DNA of 64,000 nucleotides from Closterium sp. Naga37s-1 (lineage: Eukaryota > Streptophyta > Zygnematophyceae > Desmidiales > Closteriaceae), in NCBI GenBank assembly GCA_947471745.1, contig CANJKZ010000924.1:868001-932000 (forward strand), in the 5' to 3' direction. Below, one piece after another: positions 1 through 10,000 of the stretch (the stretch's first letter is position 1; each line of letters starts with the position of its first letter). The notes beneath the pieces were generated by a model. The model did no database searches. It saw only the letters and a list, made by a program, of their open reading frames with translations, and was not told where the DNA came from. Made by a program: the position numbers and the translations under genes.

Positions 1-1335
1 ATATGGGAAAATAACGCACCTACTCTTGGTACCAACAATATAGGTAAGTAACGCACAATTGTTTATTACCAACCATATGGGTAAGGCACTTACTATTAGT
101 ACCAACAATATCGGTAAGTAACGCACTCACTCTTAGTACAAACCATATGGGTAAGTAACGCACTTACTTTTAATACCAACCATATGGGTAAATAGGCACT
201 TACCCTTGGTACCAACAATATAGGAAAGTAACGCACTTACTCTTAGTACCAAATATTTAGGTAAGTAACGCAATTACTCTTTGTACCAACCATATGGGTA
301 AGTAACGCACTTACTCCTAGTACCAACTATCTGGGTAAGTCACGCACCTACTTTTAATACCAATCATTTGGGTAAATAACGCACCAACTCTTAGTACCAA
401 CCATATGGGTAAGTAGCGCACTTACTCTTAATACCAACCACATGGGTAACTAAGGCACTTACACTTGGTACCAACAATATGGGTAAGTAACGCACTCACT
501 CTTAGTACAAACCATTTGGGTAAGTAACGCACTTATTTTTAATACCAACCATATGGGTAAGTAAGGCACTTACACTTGGTACCAACAATATGGGTAAGTA
601 ACGTACTTACTGTTAGTACCAACCATATGGGTAAATAACGCACCTACTCTTGGTACCAACAATATGGGTAAGTAACGCACTTACTCTTGGTACCAACAAT
701 ATGGGTATATAATGTACTTTCTCTTGGTACTAACAATATGACTAAGCATCACACTTACTCTTAGTACCAACTATTTGGGTAACGCACTTACTTTTAATAC
801 CAACCATATGGGTAAGTAACGCTCTAACTCTTGGTAACAACCATATGGACAAGTAATGCACTTACTCTTGGTACCAACAATATGAGTAAGTAACGGACTT
901 AATCTTAGTACCAACTTTTTAGGTATGTAACGCATTCACTTTTAGTACCATCCGTAAGGGTAAGTAACACACTTACTCTTGGTACCAACAATATGGGTAA
1001 GTAACGCACCTGCTCGTACTACCAACTATATGGGTAAGTAACGCACTTAATCTTAGTACCAACCATATGGTTGAATAACGCACTTATTCTTGGTAGCAAC
1101 AATATGGGTAAGTAAAGTACCTACTCTTGGTACCAACCATATGGGTAAGTAACATACATACTCTTAGTACCAACCATAAGGGTAAGTAACGCACTTACTC
1201 TTAGTACCAACCATATGGGTAAGTAATTAACTTACTTTTGGTACCAACAATATGGGTAAGTAACGCACCTACTCTTAGTACCAACTATTTGGGTAAGTAA
1301 CGCATTTCGTTTTAGTACCAACCATATGGGTAAGT
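1..1335 (+). repeat. 37-bp satellite array, block 1
   Basis: Tandem array of a 37-bp unit, truncated by the window start. Each unit begins GTAAGT, AACGC, ACTTAC (a 6-bp inverted repeat with a 5-nt loop) and continues through CTCTTRGTACCAAC to CATATGG. Units differ by point changes, mainly TTAGTACCAACCATATGG against TTGGTACCAACAATATGG. No gene is supported; short open frames here are read-through of the repeat. The block ends at the LTR starting at 1336. Confidence 0.95.
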
Positions 1336-1479
1336 TGTCCGAATGCTATAATTGTCTAGTCTGCAGTGGGGTACTCTATAGTGAGTACAGCCCAAATTAG
1401 GGTTTGCTATATGTATCCTATCTGCTGCTAGTGCAACCTCCCTTTTCTGTTTCTAACTTTCTGCTAGCGTTTCTCGACA
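1336..1479 (+). repeat. 5' LTR of TRIM-like element
   Basis: Begins TGTCCGAATG and ends CTCGACA, so it has TG...CA ends. It contains the block AGTGGGGTA...GTACAGCCCAAATTAGGGTTT, also found in the A1 and A2 LTRs. It is followed directly by the PBS. Confidence 0.85.
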
Positions 1480-1491
1480 TGCTATCAGAGC
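1480..1491 (+). other. Primer-binding site of TRIM-like element
   Basis: TGCTATCAGAGC matches the plant-type initiator-Met tRNA PBS TGGTATCAGAGC at 11 of 12 bases and abuts the 5' LTR. Confidence 0.8.
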
Positions 1492-2601
1492 GAGAACGCT
1501 CCTGGCCTGTGGGCCCACCTGTTTCCGCTGCTGTCCTGCCCGTCGCGCGCCCGGGGCGCGCGACGTTTTCTGCCTGCCGCGCGCCCGGCGCACGCGGCGT
1601 TCTTTCTTCCCGCCGCGCGCTCGGGGAGCGCGGCGGTTTTCTGCCCGCCACGCACTCGGGGCGCGTGGCGGTTTCCTGCCCGCCGCGCGCCCCGGGCGCG
1701 CGCGGCGGTTTCGTCGCCCGTTACGGCACCCCAGGGGCCCGCGCGCCGTCCCCCCTCCCGTCGCCCGTCGCGGTGCCCCGGGGGCCCGCGCGCTGCCCCC
1801 TCCTGTCGCCTGTCGCGGCGTCCCGGGGGCCCGCGCGCCGCCCCCTCCCGTCGCTCGTCGCGGCGCCCCGGGGGCCCGCGCGCCGCCCTGCCCGTCGCCC
1901 GTCGCGGCGCCCTGGGGGCCCGCGCGTCACCCCCTCCCGTCGCCCATCGCGGCGCCCTGGGGGCCCGCGCGCCGCCCTGCCCGTCGCCCGTCGCAGCGCC
2001 CCAGCTGCTGCCCGCGTATCTGCCCCGCGCCGCACGCGCGCCGCCTGCGTTGGGGTATGGGGGTGGCGGGTATGGGGGTGGCGGGTGTGTGAGCCGTCCC
2101 CTGCTCCTCCTCCTCCGTCTCCCACTGCTGCAGCTGCCGCTGAGGAGGGTGGGTGTGTGGGAGCCGAGGGAGTGGCGCTAGGGGGGTGTCGTGGGAGTGG
2201 AGCTAGGGGTGCAGCAAAGGGTGTGTGAAAGGGGTGTGGGACAGTTGGGGGAGGTTGAGCGGAGGTAGCCGTCGTGACGTCAGCAGCGCCAGTAGTCCGG
2301 GGCCCTTGCTCCGGTAGCCCAGCGAGCCTGCTGCGCCTGTTGCCCGTGGGTCCGTTGCTCCTGCCGCTCGTCTTAGCCGCGGAGCCAGTTACTCCTGTAG
2401 TCCGGGGCCCTTGCTCCGATAGCCACCGTGCGCGCCGCTCCTGTTGCCCGTGTGTCTGCGCCTTCACCCGCCGCCTCCTATCTCCACTCCTCTCACAGTC
2501 CCTCCTCCTCCTCACTTGCCTTCTGTGACTGCCTCTAGCTTTGCTTGTGCTTGTGAACTTCTTATGTGACTGCTTGCTGTGCTGATCATACCCCACTTTG
2601 C
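1492..2601 (+). other. Non-coding GC-rich interior of TRIM-like element
   Basis: Very GC-rich, with tandem blocks of the type CGTCGCGGCGCC and GGGGGCCCGCGCGCC. A long open frame (274 codons) runs through the left part but is Arg/Pro/Ala/Gly low-complexity and starts inside the LTR. It matches no retrotransposon domain, so I do not call it a gene. The region resembles the GC-rich leaders upstream of gag in A1, A2 and A4. Confidence 0.7.
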
Positions 2602-2612
2602 CTATGGGGGTG
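2602..2612 (+). other. Polypurine tract of TRIM-like element
   Basis: CTATGGGGGTG lies directly before the 3' LTR. The same ATGGGGGTG tract precedes the 3' LTR of A1 and, on the minus strand, of A2. Confidence 0.75.
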
Positions 2613-2753
2613 TGTCAAAATGCTATAATTGTCTAGTCTGCAGTGGGGTACTCTATAGTGAGTACAACCCAAATTAGGGTTTGCTATATGTATCCTATCT
2701 GCTGCTAGTGCAACCTCCCTTTTCTGTTTCTAACTTTCTGCTAGCGTTTCTCG
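2613..2753 (+). repeat. 3' LTR of TRIM-like element
   Basis: Starts TGTCAAAATG and matches the 5' LTR without indels for 141 bp. It stops at TTTCTCG, three bases short of the expected ACA end, where satellite sequence resumes out of phase. This suggests a small deletion at the right border. Confidence 0.85.
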
Positions 2754-3045
2754 TTTTAGTAACACACTTACTCTTAGTACAAACCATATAAGTAAGTAAC
2801 ACACTTACTCTTAGTACAAACCATATGGATAAGTAAACGCACTTACTTTTAATACCAACCATATGGGCAAGTAAGGCACTTACTAATTTGTACCAACTAT
2901 ATGGGTAAGTAACGTACCAACTCTTACTACCAACCATATGGGAAAGTAACGCACTTACTATTGGTACCAACAATATGGGTAAGTAACGTACCTACTCTTA
3001 GTACCAACTATTAAGGGAAGTAACGCACTTACTTTTAGTACCAAC
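2754..3045 (+). repeat. 37-bp satellite array, block 2
   Basis: About eight divergent satellite units in the same orientation as block 1, between the TRIM-like element and the family C fragment. No gene is seen. Confidence 0.9.
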
Positions 3046-3051
3046 TGGGTG

Positions 3052-4216
3052 CAGCTCTGCTCCAACCTTGGCAGAACCGTCTCCTTGCTCCCCATCGTCT
3101 CCAACATGGAAGAACTGGCCCGCGGTGCGCTCCTTTTTCTTCTCAGCACCGCCTTTGCCTTTCGGGTTGTCGTCGGACGAATCTGCGACCATGTTCGCGC
3201 CGATTTTATGGTTGCTCCGAGCGCCGCCATCCTGATGGCGATTCTGGGGGGTCCATCCTTCGGGTTTCTTATAACACAAGAACCAGGGATGCCCCTCCTT
3301 CTCACAATACCAGCAGCTCCCTTTCATTTTTCCACCAGCACCCGATCTGCCCCCACGTCCAGATTTCCCACCGCGACCCCAACCGGTACCTCCTTGTTGG
3401 TCGTTGGAGTCGTCGTCCTTCTTTGCACCGCGACCAGCACCACGGAAGCCACGTCCTCAGCCACGTTTGCCTCCTTGCATGCCGTAGCCGCTGCTGCCCT
3501 CGTCTCCACCCCTCAGTTGGCGGCGACGGAAGTCCTCCTCCAGAATCTTCGTCCGCACCCACTCGAGCGTCCACAAGCTCTGGTTCTGCGGCAGGCTCAA
3601 TCCGCTCGTGTATTGCAGCCACGACTCCGGCAGCAGCGAGAGCATCTTCAAGCATTTGGTCTGCTCCGGGTAGGTGATTCCCGCGGTTGCCAGCTTCGCG
3701 TAGAGATCACGCATCTTGTCCATAACAGGTTGCACCGGCTCTCCCTCGCTCAGACGCAGCGCGGACAGCTCCCTCTCCATCATGAGCGTCGCGGCAACGG
3801 AGGTTGGGGCGTGCAGCTCCTTCAGCACGGTCCACGCCTTCGGACCGCACTTATCCTCCGGCAGCAGGTGCATGAAGTGATGTCGCTGGTTCAGCTCCAA
3901 ACTCTGCGACATTAAGCAGTAGCCAGCCGAGGAGCGCTCGTCCCATTCTTCCTGCAGCACGGGGTCACTCGGTCTAGGCTCCTCCCCAATCATTAGTTTC
4001 AGAATCCAATCTGACGGAAATATAGTTGCATTTTCCAGCCCAATCATCATACCCCTCACCATTGAACTTCTCGACGGTGAAGTTTTTCAGCACCTCCTTG
4101 ATCAGCGAGCCCTGGTTTGTTCACGCTCCCCTTGGCGCCGAAACACCAGAATCTTGGCTGCCGCTACGATCTTGGGCTGAAGATTCACTAGCTCCCGCCG
4201 AATCCTTTCCCGCCAT
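3052..4216 (-). pseudogene. Copia family C gag, broken
   Basis: Gag is the structural capsid polyprotein of the retrotransposon. The likely start is the ATG at 4216 (MAGKDSAG), but that frame stops after about 30 codons. The body continues in other frames: a segment with EKFNGEGYDDW typical of copia gag N-termini, a 201-codon stretch at 3457-4062 with a UBN2-type gag helical region (PVMDKMRDLYAKLATAG, LLPESW), and a zinc knuckle CWYCEKEGHPWFLC (CX2CX4HX4C) near 3270-3312. At least two frameshifts separate these parts and the C-terminus runs into satellite. Family assignment rests on motif order and the knuckle; it is certainly non-functional. Confidence 0.8.
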
Positions 4217-4247
4217 AGCTACCTATAACGAGGATCGCTATAACGCA

Positions 4248-4259
4248 GCTCTGATACCA
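4248..4259 (-). other. Primer-binding site of family C
   Basis: On the minus strand this reads TGGTATCAGAGC, a perfect plant-type initiator-Met PBS, three bases inside the LTR end. Confidence 0.85.
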
Positions 4260-4262
4260 GCT

Positions 4263-4823
4263 TGTTGGTGTAAGGGCCTAATAAACTCAGGCTATTAAGA
4301 CGTAATCCAACTTAAAACCTCTCCTCGGGGTCACCTCCAAGGGTCCCTGGGTGCTTGATACAAGACCAGCCCCTATCCTCGGGTCCGAGTTTGTAGAGAG
4401 AGGAGTCGCATGCTGGTTCCGCTGGTTTCCCCTGGCCCTGTAGCATGCAGATACAGACAAACAACATCCAACCTTCACCTAAATTGTACCCCTATAGTGC
4501 CTGCCCTGCTACACTATAGTTAACCAAACAAAACAGTACAATTTCGAGTTGGATAGAGCTGAGTCTGCGCAATCAATTCAACCGAACTGCAAAGCTCCCA
4601 TCTTGGGTTCCTTTGCGAGCTCGTCATTTCTGCTTGCACTGTTCATAGCGCATACAATGTTGTGCCGAAGCGCACATTGCGCGAGTACCTGCAAATGCAT
4701 CAAGCGAAAATTGCGAAAGCAAACAAATAAACGAACATTCCATTCACACCCAAATGCATTCGCACACGCATACTCGTACAAACAGACGGCAGGATGTCGT
4801 GCAATGTGAATTTGCACCCAACA
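4263..4823 (-). repeat. LTR of copia family C (561 bp)
   Basis: Minus-strand LTR with short terminal inverted repeats TGTTGG and CCAACA. It shares the end-proximal block with the LTRs at 24600-25056 and 41187-41328. It has about 104 bp (roughly 4370-4473) that are missing from the 24600 copy. Confidence 0.85.
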
Positions 4824-6018
4824 TGTGTAAGTAACGCACTTACTCTTAATACCAACGATATGGGTAAGTAACGCACCTACTCTTATTACCAACCATATGT
4901 GTAAGTAACGCACTTATTCTTAGCACCAACCATTTGGGTAGGTAACGCTCTTACTTTAAATACCAACCATATGAATAAGTAACGCACTTACTCTTAGTAC
5001 CAACCATATGGGTAAGTAACGCACTTACTGTTAGTACCAACCATATGGGTAAATAACGCACTTACTTTTAGTACCAACCATATAATTAAGTAACGCACTT
5101 ACTCTTGGTACCAACCATATGGGTAAGTAACGTACCTACTCTTGGTACGAACAATATGGGTAAGAAACGCATTTACTCTTAGTAACAAGAATATGGGTAA
5201 GTAGCACACTTACTATTGGTACCAACCATATGCGTAAGTAACGGACGTACTCTTAGTACCGACCATATGAAGAACTAACGCACTTACTATTTGTATCAAC
5301 AATATGGGTAAGTAACGCACGTACTCTTAGTACCAACCACATTGGTAACTAACGCACTAACTCTTGGTACCAACAATATGGGTAAGTAACGCACTTACTC
5401 TTAATACCAACCATATGGGTAAGTAACGCACTTATCCTTGGTACCAACAATATAGGTAAGTAACGCATATACTCTTAGTACCAACCATATGGGTATGTAA
5501 CGTACTTACTGTTAGTACCAACCATATGGGTAAGTAACGCACTTACTTTTAGTACCAACCATATAATTAAGTAACGCACTTACTCTTGGTACCAACCATA
5601 TGGGTAAGTAACGTACCTACTCTTGGTATGAACAATACGGGTAAGAAACGCACATACTCTTAATAACAAGAATATGGGTAAGTAACACACTTACTATTGG
5701 TACCAACCATATGCGTAAGTGACGCACTAACTCTTGGTACCAACAATATGGGTAAGTAACGCACTTACTCTTGGTACCAACAATATGGGTAAGGAACGTA
5801 CTTCCTCTTAATACCAACCATATGGGTAGGTAACGCACTTACTCTTGGTACCAACAATATGGGTAAGTAACGGACTTACTCTTAGTACCGGTCATATGGG
5901 TAAATAACGCACTTACTCTTGGGACCAGCCATATGGGTAAGTAACGTACCTACTCTTAATACCAACCATATGGGTAGGTAACGCACTTACTCTTGGTACC
6001 AACCATATGGGTAAGTAA
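4824..6018 (+). repeat. 37-bp satellite array, block 3
   Basis: About 32 units. It contains an ordered run of variant monomers (GTACGAACAATA, then AACAAGAATATG, then ACCGACCATATGAAGAAC) that recurs about 480 bp downstream and again in block 4. The run is therefore part of a higher-order repeat. It ends GGGTAAGTAA at the B1 LTR. No gene is seen. Confidence 0.92.
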
Positions 6019-6978
6019 TGTCAACGGGAGTTGTTGTTGGCCTCGTCCTCGCTTGGGCGGAGCCGACTTCGTGGTCGGATGTGAGGGGTACAGCCGAGCT
6101 GCAGCAGTGGGGGGCTGGTCGACCTGCACGGGGGCCACTGCAAGGGCGCCGACTTTGGGAGGGCACCAACTTCGGCTGGTCGACTTGGGAGGTCGACCAG
6201 TGGAGGGTGTCGACTTGGGTGACGCCGACCAGGGGAAACCGACTGGGTGTGATCGGCTGACAGGTGTGCTGGTCGACCTGGAGTTGGTCGACCAGGTGGG
6301 TTGTCGACCTGGAGCTGGTCGACCAAGGTTGTGGTCGACCTGGTGAGGTCGACTGAAGGTGGTCGTCGACTTGGGAGGTCGACGAGCACACGAGGAAGCA
6401 GCTGGTCGACGTGGTGGTTGCCCGGTCGACCAGGTTACCTGGGTGACGAGGTTCTGCGAAGGAGTGCGACGGTCGCCCAGGTGGTGTTGGCGAGATCGAC
6501 CTCGGTGGTGGTATCCCGAGGTCGACGTGGCTGATCAGGTGCAATCGTCAGCACAAGGACAACTTGGTGTCTGCGTTGTGCAGGTGACAAGGCACTGCAC
6601 GCCAATCATCTACGAGCACCTGCGAAGTAGGTGCGCTGCTGTTCTGCAGGAGCAACGCTGGCACGCCATCGACCTGCAGCGTTGGCACGCCGTCGACTTT
6701 GCACTGCTGGAGCGCGGTCGACCAAGTCGTGCTGGAGCGCGGTCGACCGTGCTGCGCTGGCAGTCGACCTGCTAGCATGCTAGCTCTGATGTAGCCTTGT
6801 CTTGCCAACTTTGTTGTACCATTGTTGTGAACTTTTGCTAGTGAAACTCTTGCCAACTTCCCCCGTGAACCAGCAAGTAGTGCAAGCACAAGCAAACGAC
6901 TAAGGAACGAACGCAGAGATCCCTCCTACCCCGTGCCTAGCCCGTAGTCTAGCTCCCGTTGATTGAGTTATCTCCGCA
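6019..6978 (+). repeat. 5' LTR of B1 (960 bp)
   Basis: Starts TGTCAACGGGAG and ends TTATCTCCGCA. The same ends bound the minus-strand LTRs at 42419-43650 and 52633-53868. About 19 GTCGAC hexamers, many as GGTCGACC or TGGTCGACC, lie between about 6115 and 6770. Open frames crossing it are low-complexity repeats of this motif and are not called. Confidence 0.9.
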
Positions 6979-6995
6979 TGGTGCAGTGAGCGTGG
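6979..6995 (+). other. Primer-binding site of B1
   Basis: TGGTGCAGTGAGCGTGG directly follows the LTR end CA. The equivalent site in B3 reads TGGTGCGGTGAGCGTGG. This is not the initiator-Met site; the priming tRNA is not identified. Confidence 0.55.
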
Positions 6996-7068
6996 ACGGC
7001 ACACGACTTACCCCTTCAGTCAGGTCGACGTCGTGGTCACTTACCCCGGCAGCTGTGCGGTAGTCACT

Positions 7069-10000
7069 ATGGTAGGCGTCGTAGGTGATGCAGGGTTGGT
7101 GGACACCCTGGAGGCACGGCTGGAGGACGCGAGGAGACGCCATGAGGCCAACGAGTACGGGCGAAACCTACCGTTGGCGGTCATCGAGGCAGGCATCCGC
7201 TCGGTGTGGGCGGAAGAGCACCCTGCTCGACCAGCTTTTCCTCGGCCGGTGAACAAGGAGGACGGCGTCGACTTGGGAGTCAACGCCAGTGGTGACCAAG
7301 TCGGCAGCAGCGCGGGAGGCACGTCGAGGCAGCGAGGTGTGATACACACCGATGAAGTCGGCGGCGTTCAGGGGCGAGGGATGCGGTCGTCGGCGGCTGC
7401 AGGCACCTCACAAGGCGACGTTGGGGGTCGACGAAGCAGTCAGTCGCCGATATCGGCCATCCACGTGACAGCTGGAGGGATTGCACCGAGCTACGGCTAC
7501 TTCAAGTTTACGCCGGACAGGATCTCGGTCACCCCCCTGCTTGTTGGTCGACCTGATATCCTCACCTGGAAGGAAGCCATCGAGCCCCAGCTAGAGATGG
7601 CCGGGCTGATCGGCTTCGCCAGGGGCACTGTGGCGACGCCGGAGGAACACTACCCCGACTTGCGTGCGGAGTTTTGCGCTGTGCAGTTGTTGACCTTCAC
7701 GGTCATCTCGCGGTGCTGCTCGCCGGGCGTGCAGATCGCCTTGAAGTCGTGCAGGGAGTACCTCGACGCCGGCCACCGGGTATGGCATTTCATTGAGTCG
7801 ACGTACCAGGTCACCGACGACCTGTACATCGGCTAGCGTGCTCGGGCTCGGCGAATTCTCGCCACCATGAAGATGGCTGGCGTGCACTACTCGACGGCGT
7901 CGTACCTCACACACGTTATCAAAGGGCTCACGAGCAACTACAACCTGCTGAAACGACTGTCTATGGCGCCGAGTACTAGGGCGACACTCAACGAGGATTC
8001 TCTTACCTCGTACATCCTGCAGGATGAGGCGATGCAGGAAGCTGATCGGCCCTCGGAGCTCCTGGCGCAGGCGCACTACGTCGCCCCAGTGAAGCAAGTT
8101 AGTCGACCTGGGCAGCTTGGGCAGTCTAGCGGCAGTAGTAGCAGTGGCTAGAAGTCGACCAAGGAAGTCGACAAGAAGAAGTCGACCAAGGATAGCGTTC
8201 GTGGAGGAGGAAGTCGACGTCGGGAGTGCTGGCTGTGCGGCGACCCCGACCACCTCTCCTTTGAGTGCCCCGACCGCAGTGACTCCGACGACGACGACGC
8301 CAAGGGAGGCCGCGGGAGGTCTGGCAGCCGTCGTCCCCGTCGAGGCAGAAAACAGCCGCGCAAGGAGAAGCAGTCGACCAAGTCGTCGACCTCGGCGAAG
8401 GACGCCGACTCCTCTGCTGGTGGAAAAGGGCGAGATGACAAGGAGGCGTCATGCTCGCTGGTCGGCGTCGTGGAACCGACCGTCTCGTTGGCGCCGGAGG
8501 CTGGCGAGGACTTCCAGGCGATGGCGGCAGCCGTACAGGCAAACCCGGCAGTATTTCTGCTCGATAGTGGTTGCTCCCACCACTTGATGGGGACGAAGGA
8601 GGTCTTCGTCGACCTGCAGCCGAGCGGTGACGTGAAGCACGTGCGTGGCTTCAACGGGGCTCTGCAGGACGTCCAGGGTCGGGGCACGGTCGCCTTGCAA
8701 GGGAAGGCCGGGAAGCAGGTGCTGATCCCCGACGTGCTCTACGTTCCGGGCGTGCAGGCGAACCTGCTATCGGCTGGCCAGCTGAAGGAGAACGGTGTGA
8801 GGCTGCAGGAGGATGGCGACGAGATGCTTCTCGTCTCGGCGGCAGGAGACGTCCTTGGTCGGGCGTCCTACACTGGCCGGGTCCTCTGCACCGACCTGCG
8901 TCCTTGCTCGGCGAAGTCGACGTCGCCCATGACGGATGTGGTGGCCCTGAGGGCGATAGTCTTGGCGACGAAGTCGACGCCGGACAGGCTGCATGCGAGG
9001 CTTGCACACGTCGCCATGGACACCATCCGGAGCTCGGCAAAGCACGAGGTCGCCATTGGGCTGGACCTCAAGTCGACGTCTGGCACTGCCTCACCGTGTG
9101 TCTCGTGCGTCAGCGGGAAGCTGGCACGACACACCTTCCCCGACCAAGGCTCCGACGCTGACGACGTGCTGGCAGTCGTGCACATCGACCTGTGTGGGCC
9201 GTTCCGCATAGCTGCCAAGGACGGCAGCCTTTACTTCTTGCTGCTAAAGGACCGCAAGACCCGCTACGTGTGGGTGAGGCCGGTCGGCAAGAAGTCGGAT
9301 GCGCTGCAGGAGTTCGTGCAGCTGGCGGTTGCTGAGCGACAGACGAAGAAGTCGGTGTTGATGCTGCGCTCTGACCGGGGAGGGGAGTTCTTCGGGAAGC
9401 AGTTCACCGACTTCGTGGACGGCAAGGGGATAGTCCACGACCTGACCTGCCCGTACACCCCGCAGCAAAACGGCATGGCAGAGCGGGAGATGAGGACGGT
9501 AGTGGAGTCGGTGCGGACGATGCTGCTGCACATGGGCGTGCAGCACCACTGGTGGCACCTTGCTCTACGACAGGCCGTCTGGGTCCGCAACGGCCTGGAG
9601 AGGTCGACGTTGCCGCCGGGGACGACGCCATACCAGCTGCTGACCGGGAAGAAGCCCGACTTGTCGCTGGCACGGGTGTGGGGCTGCATGGCGCAGTTCT
9701 TGGTCCCCGAGCAGCAGCGTGGTGGAAAGTTGAAGCAGAAGGCCAGGTGGGGCCTTCACCTCGGTGTGTCGGAGGAGAGCAAGGGCTGGGAGCTCCTCGA
9801 CATCGCCGACAACCGGGTGGTCACCACGTCGGACATGGTGTTCTACGAGAACAAGTCGCTGGAGGTGTGGAAGTCGGAGCACGGGCCAGCGTCAGGACGG
9901 ACGTCGACCACTCCACCGACGGACACCTCGACGGCGACGCTGCCGCTGCTCGCCGAGGTCGGTGAGCTTGCTGATGAGGACGCCGAGGTCCTCCATCCTC

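Larger units (their letters stand above)
1336..2753 (+). mobile_element. Small non-autonomous LTR retrotransposon (TRIM-like, A-type)
   Basis: A 1.4-kb element bounded by two direct repeats of about 141-144 bp that differ at about 3 positions. The first repeat is followed by a primer-binding site, and the second is preceded by the PPT ATGGGGGTG. The roughly 1.1-kb interior is GC-rich and shows no gag, protease, integrase, RT or RNase H motif. Its last 100 bp and its PPT resemble the 3' end of A1, so it looks like an internal-deletion derivative of an A-type copia element. The right LTR lacks its last 3 bases and no clean target duplication is visible. Confidence 0.8.
3046..4823 (-). mobile_element. 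Copia family C fragment (5' LTR plus gag)
   Basis: Read on the minus strand this is a 5' LTR, a PBS and a gag region. It is then cut off by satellite at 3045 before any protease, integrase or RT. The LTR has TGTTGG...CCAACA ends. Only one LTR is present, so this is a truncated insertion, and no target duplication can be read. Two further LTR copies of the family lie at 24600-25056 and 41187-41328. Confidence 0.8.

Noticed and set aside
1..1335. CRISPR array suggested by 37-bp repeats
   Set aside because: The units are contiguous with no unique spacers, and the context is eukaryotic retrotransposons.
1404..2228. 274-codon plus-strand frame as a gene
   Set aside because: It starts inside an LTR, is Arg/Pro/Ala/Gly low-complexity from GC-rich repeats, and has no domain.
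5956..6895. Several short frames in the B1 LTR with VDLGG/STWEVD repeats
   Set aside because: They are translations of the GTCGAC repeat in several frames and both strands; no start, length or domain is conserved between LTR copies.
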